NCBI RefSeq assembly: GCF_010548375.1
Contig: NZ_JAAGLY010000001.1
Location: 1-64,000, forward strand
Reading direction: 5' to 3'
DNA from: Streptomyces sp. SID13726
GTDB taxonomy: Bacteria > Actinomycetota > Actinomycetes > Streptomycetales > Streptomycetaceae
DNA: 64,000 bases
Program-made: the position numbers and the translations under genes
The notes under the pieces: model-generated
The model's database searches: none
Told to the model about the DNA's origin: nothing
Seen by the model: the letters and a program-made list of their open reading frames with translations, nothing else
Shown here: positions 44,951-55,363 of the stretch, piece by piece
Layout of the letters: every line of letters begins with the position of its first letter
Numbering within the stretch: position 1 is the stretch's first letter

Positions 44951-45462
44951 GGCCGGCAGGAGGGAAGCTCTCGGTGCCGGGCTCGGTGACGTCTGGGCCC
45001 GGTACGAGGGAAGTTCTCGGTGCCGGGCTCGCCGACGTCTGAGCTCGGCAGGAGGGGAGTTCTCGGTTCCGCCCGCGTTGACGCCTGGGCCCGGTACGAG
45101 GGAAGTTCTCGGTGCCGGGCTCGCCGACGTCTGAGCTCGGCAGGAGGGGAGTTCTCGGTCCCGCCCGCGCCGACGCCTGAGCCCGGTACGAAAGCCGCGC
45201 GGTACCCCTCAGCCTCGGCCCATCGACGCCTGAGCCCGGCACGAGGGGGCCGCTCGGTTCCCGGCTGCGCCGACCTCCGGGCCTTGTACAAGGGACCCGC
45301 TCAGCCCCGGCCCACCGACGCCGAAGTCCGGTGCAAGCGAACTGCTCAGTCCTGCCCCACCGACGCCGAAGTCCGCCACACGCGAGCCGCTCAGCCCCGT
45401 CCCACCGACACCTGAGCCCGCTACACGCGACCCGCTCAGTCCCGCCCCACCGACGCCTCCGC
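44945..45462. repeat. 45-46-bp tandem repeat array (minisatellite), about 11 copies
   Basis: The anchor CCGACG(C/T)CTG-GC-CGG recurs at 44988, 45034, 45080, 45126, 45172, 45225, 45272, 45317, 45362, 45407 and 45452. Steps are 46,46,46,46,53,47,45,45,45,45. The left copies form a higher-order 92-bp pair (45034 like 45126). The array fills the 485 bases between mazG and the antiporter gene and extends into the latter's last codons. The mostly 46-base step makes it unlikely to be coding. Confidence 0.92.
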
Positions 45463-46656
45463 CACCCTCGACGCGCTCTCCGGTGCCTTCTTCGCGTTGC
45501 CGAAGCGCGTGGCCAGTCGGGTCGCCACGGGCTCGGTGTAGCGGGCCGTGAGGGGGCCGACGATGACCAGGATGAGGACGTACGCCGTGGCCAGGGGGCC
45601 CAGGGAGGGTTCGATGCCCGCCGAGACGGCCAGGCCCGCGATGACGATCGAGAACTCGCCGCGGGCCACCAGCGCGCCGCCCGTGCGCCAGCGGCCCTTG
45701 GGGGAGATCCCGGCGCGCCGGGCCGCCCAGTAGCCGGTGGCGATCTTCGTCGCCGCCGTCACCACGGCCAGGGCCAGGGCGGGGAGCAGCACGGGCGGGA
45801 TGCTCGCCGGGTCGGTGTGCAGGCCGAAGAAGACGAAGAACACCGCCGCGAACAGGTCCCTCAGGGGGCTCAGCAGGGTGTGGGCGCCCTCGGCCACCTC
45901 CCCTGACAGGGCGATGCCGACCAGGAACGCGCCCACCGCCGCCGAGACCTGGAGCTGCTGGGCCACACCGGCGACCAGGATCGTCAGGCCCAGGACCACG
46001 AGCAGCAGCTTCTCCGGGTCGTCGCTCGACACGAAGCGGGAGATCAGCCGGCCGTAGCGGACCGCGACGAACAGGACCAGGCCCGCCGCGCCCAGGGCCA
46101 CCGCCAGGGTCACGCTCCCGGCCAGCAGGCCCGCGCCCGCCACCAGCGCGGTGACGATGGGCAGGTACACCGCCATCGCCAGGTCCTCCAGGACCAGGAC
46201 GCTGAGGATGACCGGGGTCTCGCGGTTGCCGACCCGGCCCAGGTCGCCCAGGACCTTCGCGATGACGCCGGACGAGGAGATCCAGGTGACGCCCGCGAGG
46301 ACGACCGCCGCGACCGGTCCCCAGCCCAGCAGCAGCGCCGCCGCCGCGCCGGGCAGGGCGTTGAACGCGCAGTCGACCAACCCCGACGGGTAGTGCGCCT
46401 TGAGGTTGGTGACCAGGTCACCGGCCGTGTACTCCAGGCCGAGCATCAGCAGCAGGAGGATGACGCCGATCTCGGCGCCTATGGACACGAACTCCTCGCT
46501 CGCGCCCAGGGGCAGCAGTCCGCCCTCGCCGAAGGCCAGTCCGGCCAGCAGGTAGAGCGGGATGGGGGAGAGGCGGAATCGGGCGGCGAAACGGCCCAGG
46601 AGGCCCAGGCCGAGGATGATCGAACCGAACTCGATCAGCAGGACCGCGGAGTGCAC
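45436..46656 (-). CDS. CPA2-family cation/proton antiporter (KhtU-like)
   Basis: A 406-residue membrane protein with about 12-13 segments of the monovalent cation:proton antiporter 2 type. Landmarks are LYLLAGLAFGEGGLLPLG, the ion-site region SSSGVIAKVLGDLG..PVILSVLVLEDLAMAVYLP and GAFLVGIALSGEVAE. With the adjacent RCK-type subunit it resembles the KhtU-KhtT K+/H+ exporter. GTG 46656 is four bases after its regulator's stop. The last nine codons lie in the tandem repeat. Confidence 0.9.
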   Translation of the reverse strand: MHSAVLLIEFGSIILGLGLLGRFAARFRLSPIPLYLLAGLAFGEGGLLPLGASEEFVSIGAEIGVILLLLMLGLEYTAGDLVTNLKAHYPSGLVDCAFNALPGAAAALLLGWGPVAAVVLAGVTWISSSGVIAKVLGDLGRVGNRETPVILSVLVLEDLAMAVYLPIVTALVAGAGLLAGSVTLAVALGAAGLVLFVAVRYGRLISRFVSSDDPEKLLLVVLGLTILVAGVAQQLQVSAAVGAFLVGIALSGEVAEGAHTLLSPLRDLFAAVFFVFFGLHTDPASIPPVLLPALALAVVTAATKIATGYWAARRAGISPKGRWRTGGALVARGEFSIVIAGLAVSAGIEPSLGPLATAYVLILVIVGPLTARYTEPVATRLATRFGNAKKAPESASRVAEASVGRD

Positions 46657-46660
46657 CCGT

Positions 46661-47146
46661 TCACTCCCGCCCGAGGACGGCCGCGGCGGCGTCGACGCCC
46701 TCGCGGGTGCCCACGACGATGAGGATGTCCCCGCCCACCAGCCGGAAGTCCGGCGCGGGCGACGGGATCGCCTCGGCCCGGCGCAGCACCGCCACCACGG
46801 AGGCGCCGGTGTCGGTGCGCATCTTGGTGTCGCCCAGGACCCGGCCGTTGTAGCGGGAGCCCGCCGCCACCTCGATGCGCTCGGCCACCAGGCCCAGGTC
46901 GGAGGTGTAGAGCAGGCTGGGGCTGTGGTGGGAGGGCTTCAGCGCGTCGATCAGGGCGCCGGCCTCGGAGCCGGTCAGGCGCAGCGACTGGGCGCAGGAG
47001 TCGGGGTCGTCGGCCCGGTACACGCTCACCGTGCGGGCACCGTCGCGGTGCGCCACCACGGAGAGATGGCGGTCCTCCCGGGTCATGAGGTCGTACTGGA
47101 CCCCGATTCCCGGCAGCGGCGTCGCCCTCAGGCGTGGAGCAGACAC
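46661..47146 (-). CDS. Antiporter regulatory subunit with TrkA-C (RCK_C) domain (KhtT-like)
   Basis: 161 residues. The N-terminal half (LPGIGVQYDLMTREDRHLSVVAHRDGARTVSVY) and the C-terminal TrkA_C domain (ASVVAVLRRAEAIPSPAPDFRLVGGDILIVVGTREGVDAAAAVL) match KhtT-type subunits, which bind ligands and gate the antiporter. It is the first gene of a two-gene operon with the transporter. Confidence 0.9.
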   Translation of the reverse strand: MSAPRLRATPLPGIGVQYDLMTREDRHLSVVAHRDGARTVSVYRADDPDSCAQSLRLTGSEAGALIDALKPSHHSPSLLYTSDLGLVAERIEVAAGSRYNGRVLGDTKMRTDTGASVVAVLRRAEAIPSPAPDFRLVGGDILIVVGTREGVDAAAAVLGRE

Positions 47147-47238
47147 GTTTCTTCCCCTTGTGTTTCGAGTGATCGCGGTGCTTCGAGTGATCGCGGGTGC
47201 CGGGTTCGCATGGTGTCAGCTCCCCGTACGGTGGCGAT

Positions 47239-48273
47239 ATGGGTGACGTGACGGATATACGCGAGCGGCGGGGCCCGGCGACACTTGCTCGTCGGGCGTC
47301 GTACGAGAGGAGCGAGGGCAGGGCCGTGTCGCTGTTCTGGCGGATCTTCTCGCTCAACGCCGCGGGCCTCGTCGTAGCCGCCGCGCTGCTGCTGGGGCCG
47401 GTCACCGTGTCGACGCCGGTCCGGCAGGGGGAGGCCGTGGTCGTTCTCGGCGGGCTCGCGCTGCTGCTGGTCGCCAACGCCCTCGTGCTGCGGGTCGGGC
47501 TCGTCCCGCTCCAGCGGCTGGGCCGGGCCATGGCCGCCGCCGACCTGCTGCGGCCCGGGGTACGGGCGCCCGTCTCCGGTCCCTCCGAGACGGCCGCGCT
47601 GATCACGACGTACAACACGATGCTCGACCGGCTGGAGGCCGAGCGGGCCACCGGCGCGGCCCACGCGCTCTCCGCCCAGGAGCGGGAGCGGCACCGCATC
47701 GCGCGTGAGCTGCACGACGAGGTCGGGCAGACCCTGACGGCCGTGCTGTTGCAGCTCAAGCGAGTCGCCGACCGGGCGCCCGAGGAGCTGCGCGAGGAGG
47801 TCGGCCAGGCCCAGGAGGCCACCCGGGCCGGGCTCGACGAGATCCGCCGGATCGCGCGCCGGCTGCGGCCGGGGGTGCTGGAGGAGCTGGGCCTGCAGAG
47901 CGCCCTGCGCTCGCTGGCCGCCGAGTTCACCACGCACGGACTGACCGTGCGGCATCACGTCCAGGGCGAACTGCCCCGGCTGACCGAGGAGTCCGAACTG
48001 GTCGTCTACCGGGTGGCCCAGGAGGGTCTCACCAACACCGCGCGGCACTCCGCCGCCGACCGCGCCGAGGTCCGGCTCCAGCCGGTCGCCGGGGGCGTCG
48101 AACTCCTGGTGCGGGACAACGGCAGAGGGCTCGGCGGGGCGGTGGAGGGGGCCGGGATACAGGGCATGCGGGAGCGGGCACTGCTGGTCGGGGCGGTGTT
48201 CTCGGTGACGGCGGGGCCCGCGCGGGGGACGGACGTACGGCTGCGCATACCGGTCGCGGCGGAGGTGCGGTGA
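47239..48273 (+). CDS. Sensor histidine kinase, NarL-system type
   Basis: 344 residues: two closely spaced membrane segments (about 37-80) with almost no external loop, a HAMP (about 80-135), HisKA_3 with the phospho-accepting histidine in RIARELHDEVGQTL (about 157), and HATPase (QEGLTNTARHS, DNGRGL). ATG 47239 is chosen because TACGGT ends six bases upstream; GTG 47326 is an alternative. Coupled to the regulator by an overlapping start. By gene order it corresponds to a pair linked to the switch to secondary metabolism in S. coelicolor. Confidence 0.9.
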   Translation: MGDVTDIRERRGPATLARRASYERSEGRAVSLFWRIFSLNAAGLVVAAALLLGPVTVSTPVRQGEAVVVLGGLALLLVANALVLRVGLVPLQRLGRAMAAADLLRPGVRAPVSGPSETAALITTYNTMLDRLEAERATGAAHALSAQERERHRIARELHDEVGQTLTAVLLQLKRVADRAPEELREEVGQAQEATRAGLDEIRRIARRLRPGVLEELGLQSALRSLAAEFTTHGLTVRHHVQGELPRLTEESELVVYRVAQEGLTNTARHSAADRAEVRLQPVAGGVELLVRDNGRGLGGAVEGAGIQGMRERALLVGAVFSVTAGPARGTDVRLRIPVAAEVR

Positions 48274-48926
48274 TGGCGGAGCCCACGCGGGTACTGCTCG
48301 CCGACGACCACACGCTCGTACGACGGGGAGTGCGGCTGATCCTGGAGGGGGAGCCGGATCTCACGGTCGTCGCCGAGGCGGGGGACGGCGCGGAGGCCGT
48401 GGAGATGGCACGCGCGCGTGAGGTCGATCTGGCCGTGCTGGACATCGCGATGCCCCGGATGACGGGGCTCCAGGCGGCCCGTGAGCTGTCCCGGCGGCTG
48501 CCGGACCTGCGGATCCTGATCCTGACGATGTACGACAACGAGCAGTACTTCTTCGAGGCGCTCAAGGCCGGGGCCAGCGGATACGTCCTCAAGTCCGTCG
48601 CCGACCGGGATCTCGTCGAGGCGTGCCGGGCCGCCGTACGCGACGAGTCCTTCGTGTATCCCGGCGCCGAGCGGGCTCTGGTGCGCTCCTACCTCGATCG
48701 GCTGCACCGTGGCGAGGACCTGCCCGCGCGGGCCGTCACCGAGCGCGAGGAGGAGATCCTCAAGCTCGTGGCCGAGGGCCACACCACGAAGGAGATAGGC
48801 GAACTGCTCTTCATCAGCGCCAAGACGGTCGAGCGCCACCGCGCCAACCTGCTCCACAAGCTGGGCATGAGGGACCGCCTGGAGCTGACGCGCTACGCGA
48901 TACGGGCGGGGCTCATCGATCCGTGA
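48270..48926 (+). CDS. Response regulator, NarL/FixJ family
   Basis: 218 residues: a receiver domain ([18 protein letters not shown], aspartate in [14 protein letters not shown], lysine in GYVLKSV) and a LuxR-type helix-turn-helix ([38 protein letters not shown]). GTG 48270 and ATG 48273 are adjacent; either overlaps the end of the kinase gene. Its end overlaps the convergent excalibur gene by 14 bases. Confidence 0.93.
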   Translation: MMAEPTRVLLADDHTLVRRGVRLILEGEPDLTVVAEAGDGAEAVEMARAREVDLAVLDIAMPRMTGLQAARELSRRLPDLRILILTMYDNEQYFFEALKAGASGYVLKSVADRDLVEACRAAVRDESFVYPGAERALVRSYLDRLHRGEDLPARAVTEREEEILKLVAEGHTTKEIGELLFISAKTVERHRANLLHKLGMRDRLELTRYAIRAGLIDP

Positions 48927-49389
48927 GACGGCCGGCGAGCGGACGTGCGCTCCGGTTCCTGGCGCGTCGCCGCCGCACCACATGCGCCCCCGCGAGCCCG
49001 ACCCCGCCGAGCGCCAGGGCCACCCCGATCGCCCGCTCGAAACCGGCCGGACCGGTGCTGCCCCCGACGCCCCCTTGCACGCCGAGCGTCGGAAGCGGCG
49101 TGGCCACGCTCACCGCGGGGACGTCGGCCGCGGCGACGCTCCTGCGCGGCAGCACCTCGCAGGCGATGCCGTCGTCCGGGCCCTGGTCCTCGTCGAGCCG
49201 GTTCGGGTCGGAGGTGTCGCGGTCGAACTCCGCCTGCGCGTCCTCCTGGTAGGCGAAGTCCGCGCAGTCCAGGTCGGACCGGGCGTGGGCGACACCCGCC
49301 GTCGGTCCGACGGTCAGGATCGCCATCACCGTGCCGGCGAGCGCGGTGCGGGTCGCCATGGGGCGTGTGGTCGTGGTGCGTATCGCCAT
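48913..49389 (-). CDS. Exported excalibur calcium-binding domain protein
   Basis: 158 residues: a signal peptide (about 1-37, ending GVAHARS), an excalibur domain ([40 protein letters not shown]) with the Dx-DG-ACE core, a Gly/Ala-rich linker, one membrane segment (about 120-140) and a basic cytoplasmic tail. It would be displayed outside the cell. Start ATG 49389, or ATG 49359 inside a short direct repeat. The domain's exact function is unknown. Confidence 0.85.
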   Translation of the reverse strand: MAIRTTTTRPMATRTALAGTVMAILTVGPTAGVAHARSDLDCADFAYQEDAQAEFDRDTSDPNRLDEDQGPDDGIACEVLPRRSVAAADVPAVSVATPLPTLGVQGGVGGSTGPAGFERAIGVALALGGVGLAGAHVVRRRRARNRSARPLAGRLTDR

Positions 49390-49485
49390 GGGGCGTGCCT
49401 TTCGCGGGTCCCGAACAGCCGTCACCGCGACCCTAGGAAGGCGTTCCGTGGTCGGCCCGCGGGGCTGGGCCGGACGGGTGGGCGG

Positions 49486-52383
49486 TCAGAGGACGGCGTC
49501 CCAGTCCTCGTCGAAGTCGGCGGGGTCGAGGAAGAGGATCTCCGGGGGCTCCTGGGGGTTCTCCGGGGCGCGCAGGGGCTGTTCGGTCCAGATGCACTTG
49601 CCCGTGGGGGTGTAGCGGGCGCCCCAGCGGGTGGCGAGGGCCGAGATGAGCTGGAGGCCCCGGCCGCCCTCGTCGGTCTCGGTGGCGCGGCGGATACGGG
49701 GCATGGTCTGGCTGCCGTCGTACACCTCGCAGATCAGCTCGGTGGAGTGCAGGACCCGCAGCCGGACCGGACCCCGCGCATGCCGTACGACGTTGCCGAC
49801 CAGCTCGCTGACCAGGAGCTCCGCGGTCGGGACCAGCTCCTCCAGATCCCAGGCCGCGAGCTGCTCACGGATGTGCCGACGCGCCTGGCCGGCCGCCTTC
49901 GGATCGTCGGGCAGCGACCAGGACGCCATCCGCTCGGCCGGCAGCGCGTGCAGCCGGGCCACCAGGAACGCCGCGTCGTCGGCCGCCTGCTGATCCGCGG
50001 GCAGCAGCCCCGCCGTCAGCGTGTCGCACAGGTGTTCAAGGTCTACGGCCGTCCCGTCGTCGTGCGCCCTGCGCAGCAGCCGGGCCAGCTCCGCCATCCC
50101 CTCGTCGATCTCCCGCTTGGACGACTCCACCAGTCCGTCCGTGTAGAGCACCAGCAGACTGCCCTCGGGCACCTCCAGCTCGACCGTCTCGAACGGCGGC
50201 TTCGCCGCGCCCAGCGGTGGATCGGCGTCCGGCTCCGGGAAGTGCACGGTGCCGTCGGGGCGGACCAGCGCGGGCGGCGGATGACCGGCCCGGGCGATCG
50301 AACAGACCCGGGTCGTCGAGTCGTAGAGCGCGTAGAGACAGGTGGCGTACGACGCCTCGCCCATGCCGCCGACGATGTCGTTGAGGTGGCCGAGGATCTC
50401 GTCGGGCGGCAGCTCCAGGTCGGCCAGGGTGTGCACCGCGGTCCGCAGCCGTCCCATCGTGGCCGCCTCCGGCAGCCCGTGGCCCATCACGTCGCCGACG
50501 ACCAGCGCCACCTGCCCGCCCGACAGCGGGATGATGTCGTACCAGTCGCCGCCCACGTCCGCGCCGGGCCCCGCCGGGAGGTAGCGCGCCGCCGCCGTGC
50601 ACGCCGGCAGGTCGGGCAGCGCCTGCGGGAGCAGACTGCGCTGGAGTTCCCGGGACCGGGTGTGCTCGGCGTCGTAGAGCCGGGCCCGCTCCAGGGACTG
50701 GGCGACGAGCGCGCTGATCGTGGTCAGCAGGGCCCGCTCCTCGTCGCTGAGCAGCCGCGGCCGGTCGAAGGAGACGACACACACCCCGAAGGTGTGACCG
50801 GACGCCGTCAGCGGCAGGAACGCCCAGGACTTCTTGTTGCCGCGCTCCGGGAATCCGGCCAGTTCGGGGTAGCGGGCGGCGTACTCGTGCGCCGAGGACA
50901 CGAACAGCGGGGTCCCGGAGGCGATCGTGTCCCAGGCCGGGTCGCCGGACGCCGCCCGGGAGCGGGTGTCGAGCAGGTCGAGGAAGGACCGGGAGTAGCC
51001 GGCGGCCCCCACGTGGTGCAGCCGGTCGCCCTCGATGACCTGGACCATCAGTCCCGCGGCGGCGAACGGCGGCAGCACCCGGCGGGCGACCGCGTCCACC
51101 ACGTCCCGCGAGGTCGTCGCCTTCGCGAGTTCCGTGGTCAGCTCCGCGATCCGGACCGCCCGCTCGGCCGCGGCGCGCTCGGCCGCCTGCCGCTCCTCGG
51201 CCAGCCGGCGCTTCTCCGTGACGTCCTGGAAGTACAGGGTGCGCCCGTCGGGACCCGGCACCAGACGGACGTGGAGGCGCCGGTCGCACTCCGCGATGTG
51301 CACGTCGAAACCGGTCGGCTTCTCCTCGGCCGCCGCCTCCAGACAGCTCTCCTTGAGGCCCGGGACCTGTCTCGTGGCCGCCAGGTCCCACAGCAGCCGG
51401 CCGAACAGCTCCTCCTCGGAGAAGCCGAGGAAGCGTTCCGCCTCCAGGTTGGCGAAGGTGATCCGCCACTCCTCGTCCACCGCGAGGAAGCCGTCGCTCA
51501 TGTGCCGCAGGGCCCGGCTGAGGGCGTCCCGGGCGGTGCGCGACTCGTTGCTCTCCCAGCCGACGCCGATCATCCGCAGCGGCTCGCCGTGCTCGTCGTA
51601 GGTCGCGACGGCACGCGCCTTCGTCCAGCCCCAGGTGCCGTCCAGCCGCCGTACGCGGTACTCCGCCTCGAAGACGGTGTGGCCGGCGATGGCCCGTTCG
51701 ACCGCGGCCAGGGCGGGCGGCAGGTCGTCGGGGTGCACGCACCGCATCCAGTCCTCGACGCGGCCGGTGAAGTCGGCGGGGCGGGTGCCGTACAACTCCA
51801 GCGCGGCCTCGTCCCAGATCAGCTCGCCGCTGCGGATGCCCCAGTCCCACGAGCCGACCTGGACCTCCTTCAGGGCCTGCCGCAGCCGTTCACCGCTCAG
51901 CTCCGCCTGTGAGGGGCCGGACGGCGGCGGGGCCTGGGCCATCCGGTCCTCGGTCCAGGCGACGACGTCCCGCAGGAAGTCCCAGTGGCCCGGGGTCGGC
52001 TCGCCCCGCTCACCGGCCAGGACGGTCAGCGCGCCGACGCTGCGTCTGCCGCTGAACACCGGGAGGGCGGCGAGGCCGGTGCCGGGCCAGCCGGTCTGCT
52101 CCGGCGCGTCCTGGGACAGCGGGACCCAGACGCCCTTGCCCTGCTGGAGCGCGCGGGCCGGGGCCAGCGGGCCCTCCTGGTCGACGATCTCGCAGGTGCG
52201 GGTGAGGGCGGGCGGTAGACCGAGGGACGACACCAGGCGCAGCGCCGACATCGGGCCGCGCAGGTGCATGGTCCCGCCGAGCGCGCTCAGCTCGCCGACC
52301 GCGTGCCCGAGCGCCAGCCGGAAGACCTCGCTCTCCGTCGCACCAGGGGCAACCGTGCTGAGAAGAGCGAGCCGCGCGTTCAT
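49486..52383 (-). CDS. SpoIIE-type PP2C phosphatase with GAF, two PAS and C-terminal ATPase
   Basis: A 965-residue cytoplasmic protein: N-terminal GAF (about 10-150), PAS domains (about 165-285 and 290-405), second GAF (about 430-595), SpoIIE phosphatase (about 615-810; GGDWYDIIPL, VVGDVMGHG, YTDGLVES, DDAAFLVARL) and RsbW-like HATPase (about 830-930; SELVGNVVRHARG, GGRGLQLISALATRWG). It resembles the protein at 1247 but with the ATPase at the other end. TAGGTT ends six bases before ATG 52383. It probably controls an anti-anti-sigma switch; partners are not nearby. Confidence 0.92.
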   Translation of the reverse strand: MNARLALLSTVAPGATESEVFRLALGHAVGELSALGGTMHLRGPMSALRLVSSLGLPPALTRTCEIVDQEGPLAPARALQQGKGVWVPLSQDAPEQTGWPGTGLAALPVFSGRRSVGALTVLAGERGEPTPGHWDFLRDVVAWTEDRMAQAPPPSGPSQAELSGERLRQALKEVQVGSWDWGIRSGELIWDEAALELYGTRPADFTGRVEDWMRCVHPDDLPPALAAVERAIAGHTVFEAEYRVRRLDGTWGWTKARAVATYDEHGEPLRMIGVGWESNESRTARDALSRALRHMSDGFLAVDEEWRITFANLEAERFLGFSEEELFGRLLWDLAATRQVPGLKESCLEAAAEEKPTGFDVHIAECDRRLHVRLVPGPDGRTLYFQDVTEKRRLAEERQAAERAAAERAVRIAELTTELAKATTSRDVVDAVARRVLPPFAAAGLMVQVIEGDRLHHVGAAGYSRSFLDLLDTRSRAASGDPAWDTIASGTPLFVSSAHEYAARYPELAGFPERGNKKSWAFLPLTASGHTFGVCVVSFDRPRLLSDEERALLTTISALVAQSLERARLYDAEHTRSRELQRSLLPQALPDLPACTAAARYLPAGPGADVGGDWYDIIPLSGGQVALVVGDVMGHGLPEAATMGRLRTAVHTLADLELPPDEILGHLNDIVGGMGEASYATCLYALYDSTTRVCSIARAGHPPPALVRPDGTVHFPEPDADPPLGAAKPPFETVELEVPEGSLLVLYTDGLVESSKREIDEGMAELARLLRRAHDDGTAVDLEHLCDTLTAGLLPADQQAADDAAFLVARLHALPAERMASWSLPDDPKAAGQARRHIREQLAAWDLEELVPTAELLVSELVGNVVRHARGPVRLRVLHSTELICEVYDGSQTMPRIRRATETDEGGRGLQLISALATRWGARYTPTGKCIWTEQPLRAPENPQEPPEILFLDPADFDEDWDAVL

Positions 52384-52617
52384 GGAGGGAACCTATCGTT
52401 CCCGTTTCCCTTCGAAACCTCCTTCACAGATTCCGACGGAGCTGAGTCCAGCCGCTGCGCAGGTCAACTGTCCTGGAATCCCGGCGAGTTGGTGGAAGTC
52501 CGGCTGTGTGCGGTGCTGTAGGGGGGGCGTAGGGGTGCAGTAGGGGTGCCGTAGGACGGGCAGATCCCCCCTGCGAAGCACCAGCCCCTCAAGACGCCGC
52601 CCCGGCCGACATACGAC

Positions 52618-52657
52618 AAGGCCGGCCCCAGTGCCCCAAGGCACCGGAACCGGCCTT
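52618..52657 (-). terminator. Terminator of argG
   Basis: A long hairpin (8-bp outer stem AAGGCCGG/CCGGCCTT plus an inner GTGCC/GGCAC stem) about 40 bases after the argG stop on the minus strand, with a short T-containing end. The remaining 230 bases to the next gene (52384-52617) hold only that gene's promoter and short GTAGGGG repeats. Confidence 0.75.
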
Positions 52658-52696
52658 CCCAACCCGCAACTCCGTCAGTCAGTACCTGTAACTCCG

Positions 52697-54187
<1,491 letters not shown>

Positions 54188-54242
54188 GCCCCTGGGCTCC
54201 GCCCGAACGTGATTCACGTCATCCCGCGCGGCCACGGTCACG

Positions 54243-54589
54243 TCATCCGTGCGGCCGCCTCGAACCCCAGCCGTGCGTGCAGCCCGAACAGGCCCACCAG
54301 GTCGACCGAGTCGCCGTTGACCTCCCGGTGCGCGAACAGTCCGTCCGCCCCGGTGACGGCGTACGTCGTGAGCGTCCGCAGGTTCTCGTCGCTCAGGTCG
54401 GGGAACAGCTCCGTCCCGGGTCTGGAGGAACACCGTCCGCTCCAGCGGCGACCCCGCTGGCAGCCCGCACTTGGTGCTGACGGCCGCGATGGACGTGCCT
54501 CCGTAGCCGCGCTCGCCCGCGATCTGGATCGCCGCGTCGAGGATGCGGCGCCGGGACTCCATGGCCTTCGCCCGGGGCCTCGGCTTCAT
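54243..54589 (-). pseudogene. TetR-family regulator, broken
   Basis: ATG 54589 opens a TetR helix-turn-helix (ESRRRILDAAIQIAGERGYGGTSIAAVSTKCGLPAGS), which breaks off before the conserved Y-HF residues. A different frame then gives a normal TetR C-terminal helix (TLTTYAVTGADGLFAHREVN...) ending at the stop 54243. About 90 residues of the middle are missing, so it is a deletion plus frameshift. Confidence 0.75.
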
Positions 54590-54595
54590 GACGTC

Positions 54596-55170
54596 GTACC
54601 GCGACGGCCGCGCGCCGCATCTGCGCGACACCTGGCCGGGCGCCCCCGCGTGATCGGCCACAAGGGCCGCGGCTCACGCTTCCTGGGCCCGGCCTTCCGC
54701 GCAGCCGCCCCCGCGACCTGCTGCGCCTGGCCGAGGCCATCGGCACCCGGGTCCAGTACGTCGACGGCGCTGCCCCCGCCCCTCGGCGGCAACGCCGTCG
54801 ACGTACTGGACCCCGGCGGCCTGCGCGTTCGGGTCGTCTCCGGCACCGACGAGGCGCCCGCCCTGCCCGCGCAACGCCCCCAGCGGCTCAACTTCGCCGG
54901 CCGCGACAGCGCCAACGCCACCCAGCGCCCACCCCGCGAACCGGCCGGCGTCCGCCGCCTGGGCCATGTCGTCCTCCGCACGACGACCTTCCGGCGCACC
55001 CCTCTACGGCAGTCAGCGCGACCGGACCGCAGCATGGCTCCCGTCCGCTGCGACCGCGCCGCCACCCGGCGACCATCACACCCTTGCCCTGACGCTGGGC
55101 CCGTCGAACCGCTATGCGCACTCGGCGTACGAAGTGACCGACCTCGATGCCCTGGCCCCGGTGACCTGAT
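54596..55170 (+). pseudogene. VOC-family extradiol-dioxygenase-like gene, decayed
   Basis: Pieces of one protein are scattered over frames: YRDGRAPHLRDTWPGAPA, GHKGRGSRFLGPAF, LLRLAEAIGTRVQ, AVDVLDPGGLRVRVVSG, RLGHVVLRTTTFRRT and DHHTLALTLGPSNRYAHSAYEV. Together they match a VOC (glyoxalase/catechol 2,3-dioxygenase-like) protein that often sits next to a TetR gene. Several frameshifts and the missing end rule out function. A perfect 21-bp inverted repeat at 54749-54769/54793-54813 lies inside. Confidence 0.75.
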
Positions 55171-55345
55171 CCAAGGTACGAGCACCCCGACGACCTCGCC
55201 GCCATAGAGGCGCCGATACACACCGTCGTGCAGCGCTACCGGCTGCCCGCCACCGCGGAATCCGTCGCCCACATCGACCCGCTCGTTCAGCTCCGCTGCT
55301 CGACTGGACGCCCGCCGCTGAGCGCTGGGACAGGGGATTCCGGGA
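55171..55345 (+). other. Further decayed coding sequence before miaB
   Basis: A frame reading YEHPDDLAAIEAPIHTVV, QRYRLP, then HIDPLVQLR looks like real protein sequence by composition, but has no start and no family I recognise. It continues the patch of relics that begins at 54243. Confidence 0.4.
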
Positions 55346-55363
55346 AGCGCCTACCCTTGACCC

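Noticed and set aside
45020..45415. A 131-codon frame inside the tandem repeat array
   Set aside because: The repeat step is mostly 46 bases, so the frame shifts between copies and the peptide is not repetitive in a coherent way; no ribosome site.
44945..45462. CRISPR array
   Set aside because: Units abut without unique spacers of fixed length, copies diverge gradually, and there are no cas genes.
49350..49400. Alternative start within a short direct repeat of the excalibur gene
   Set aside because: Both ATGs are possible, but the signal peptide is complete from either, so this is a start ambiguity rather than a feature.
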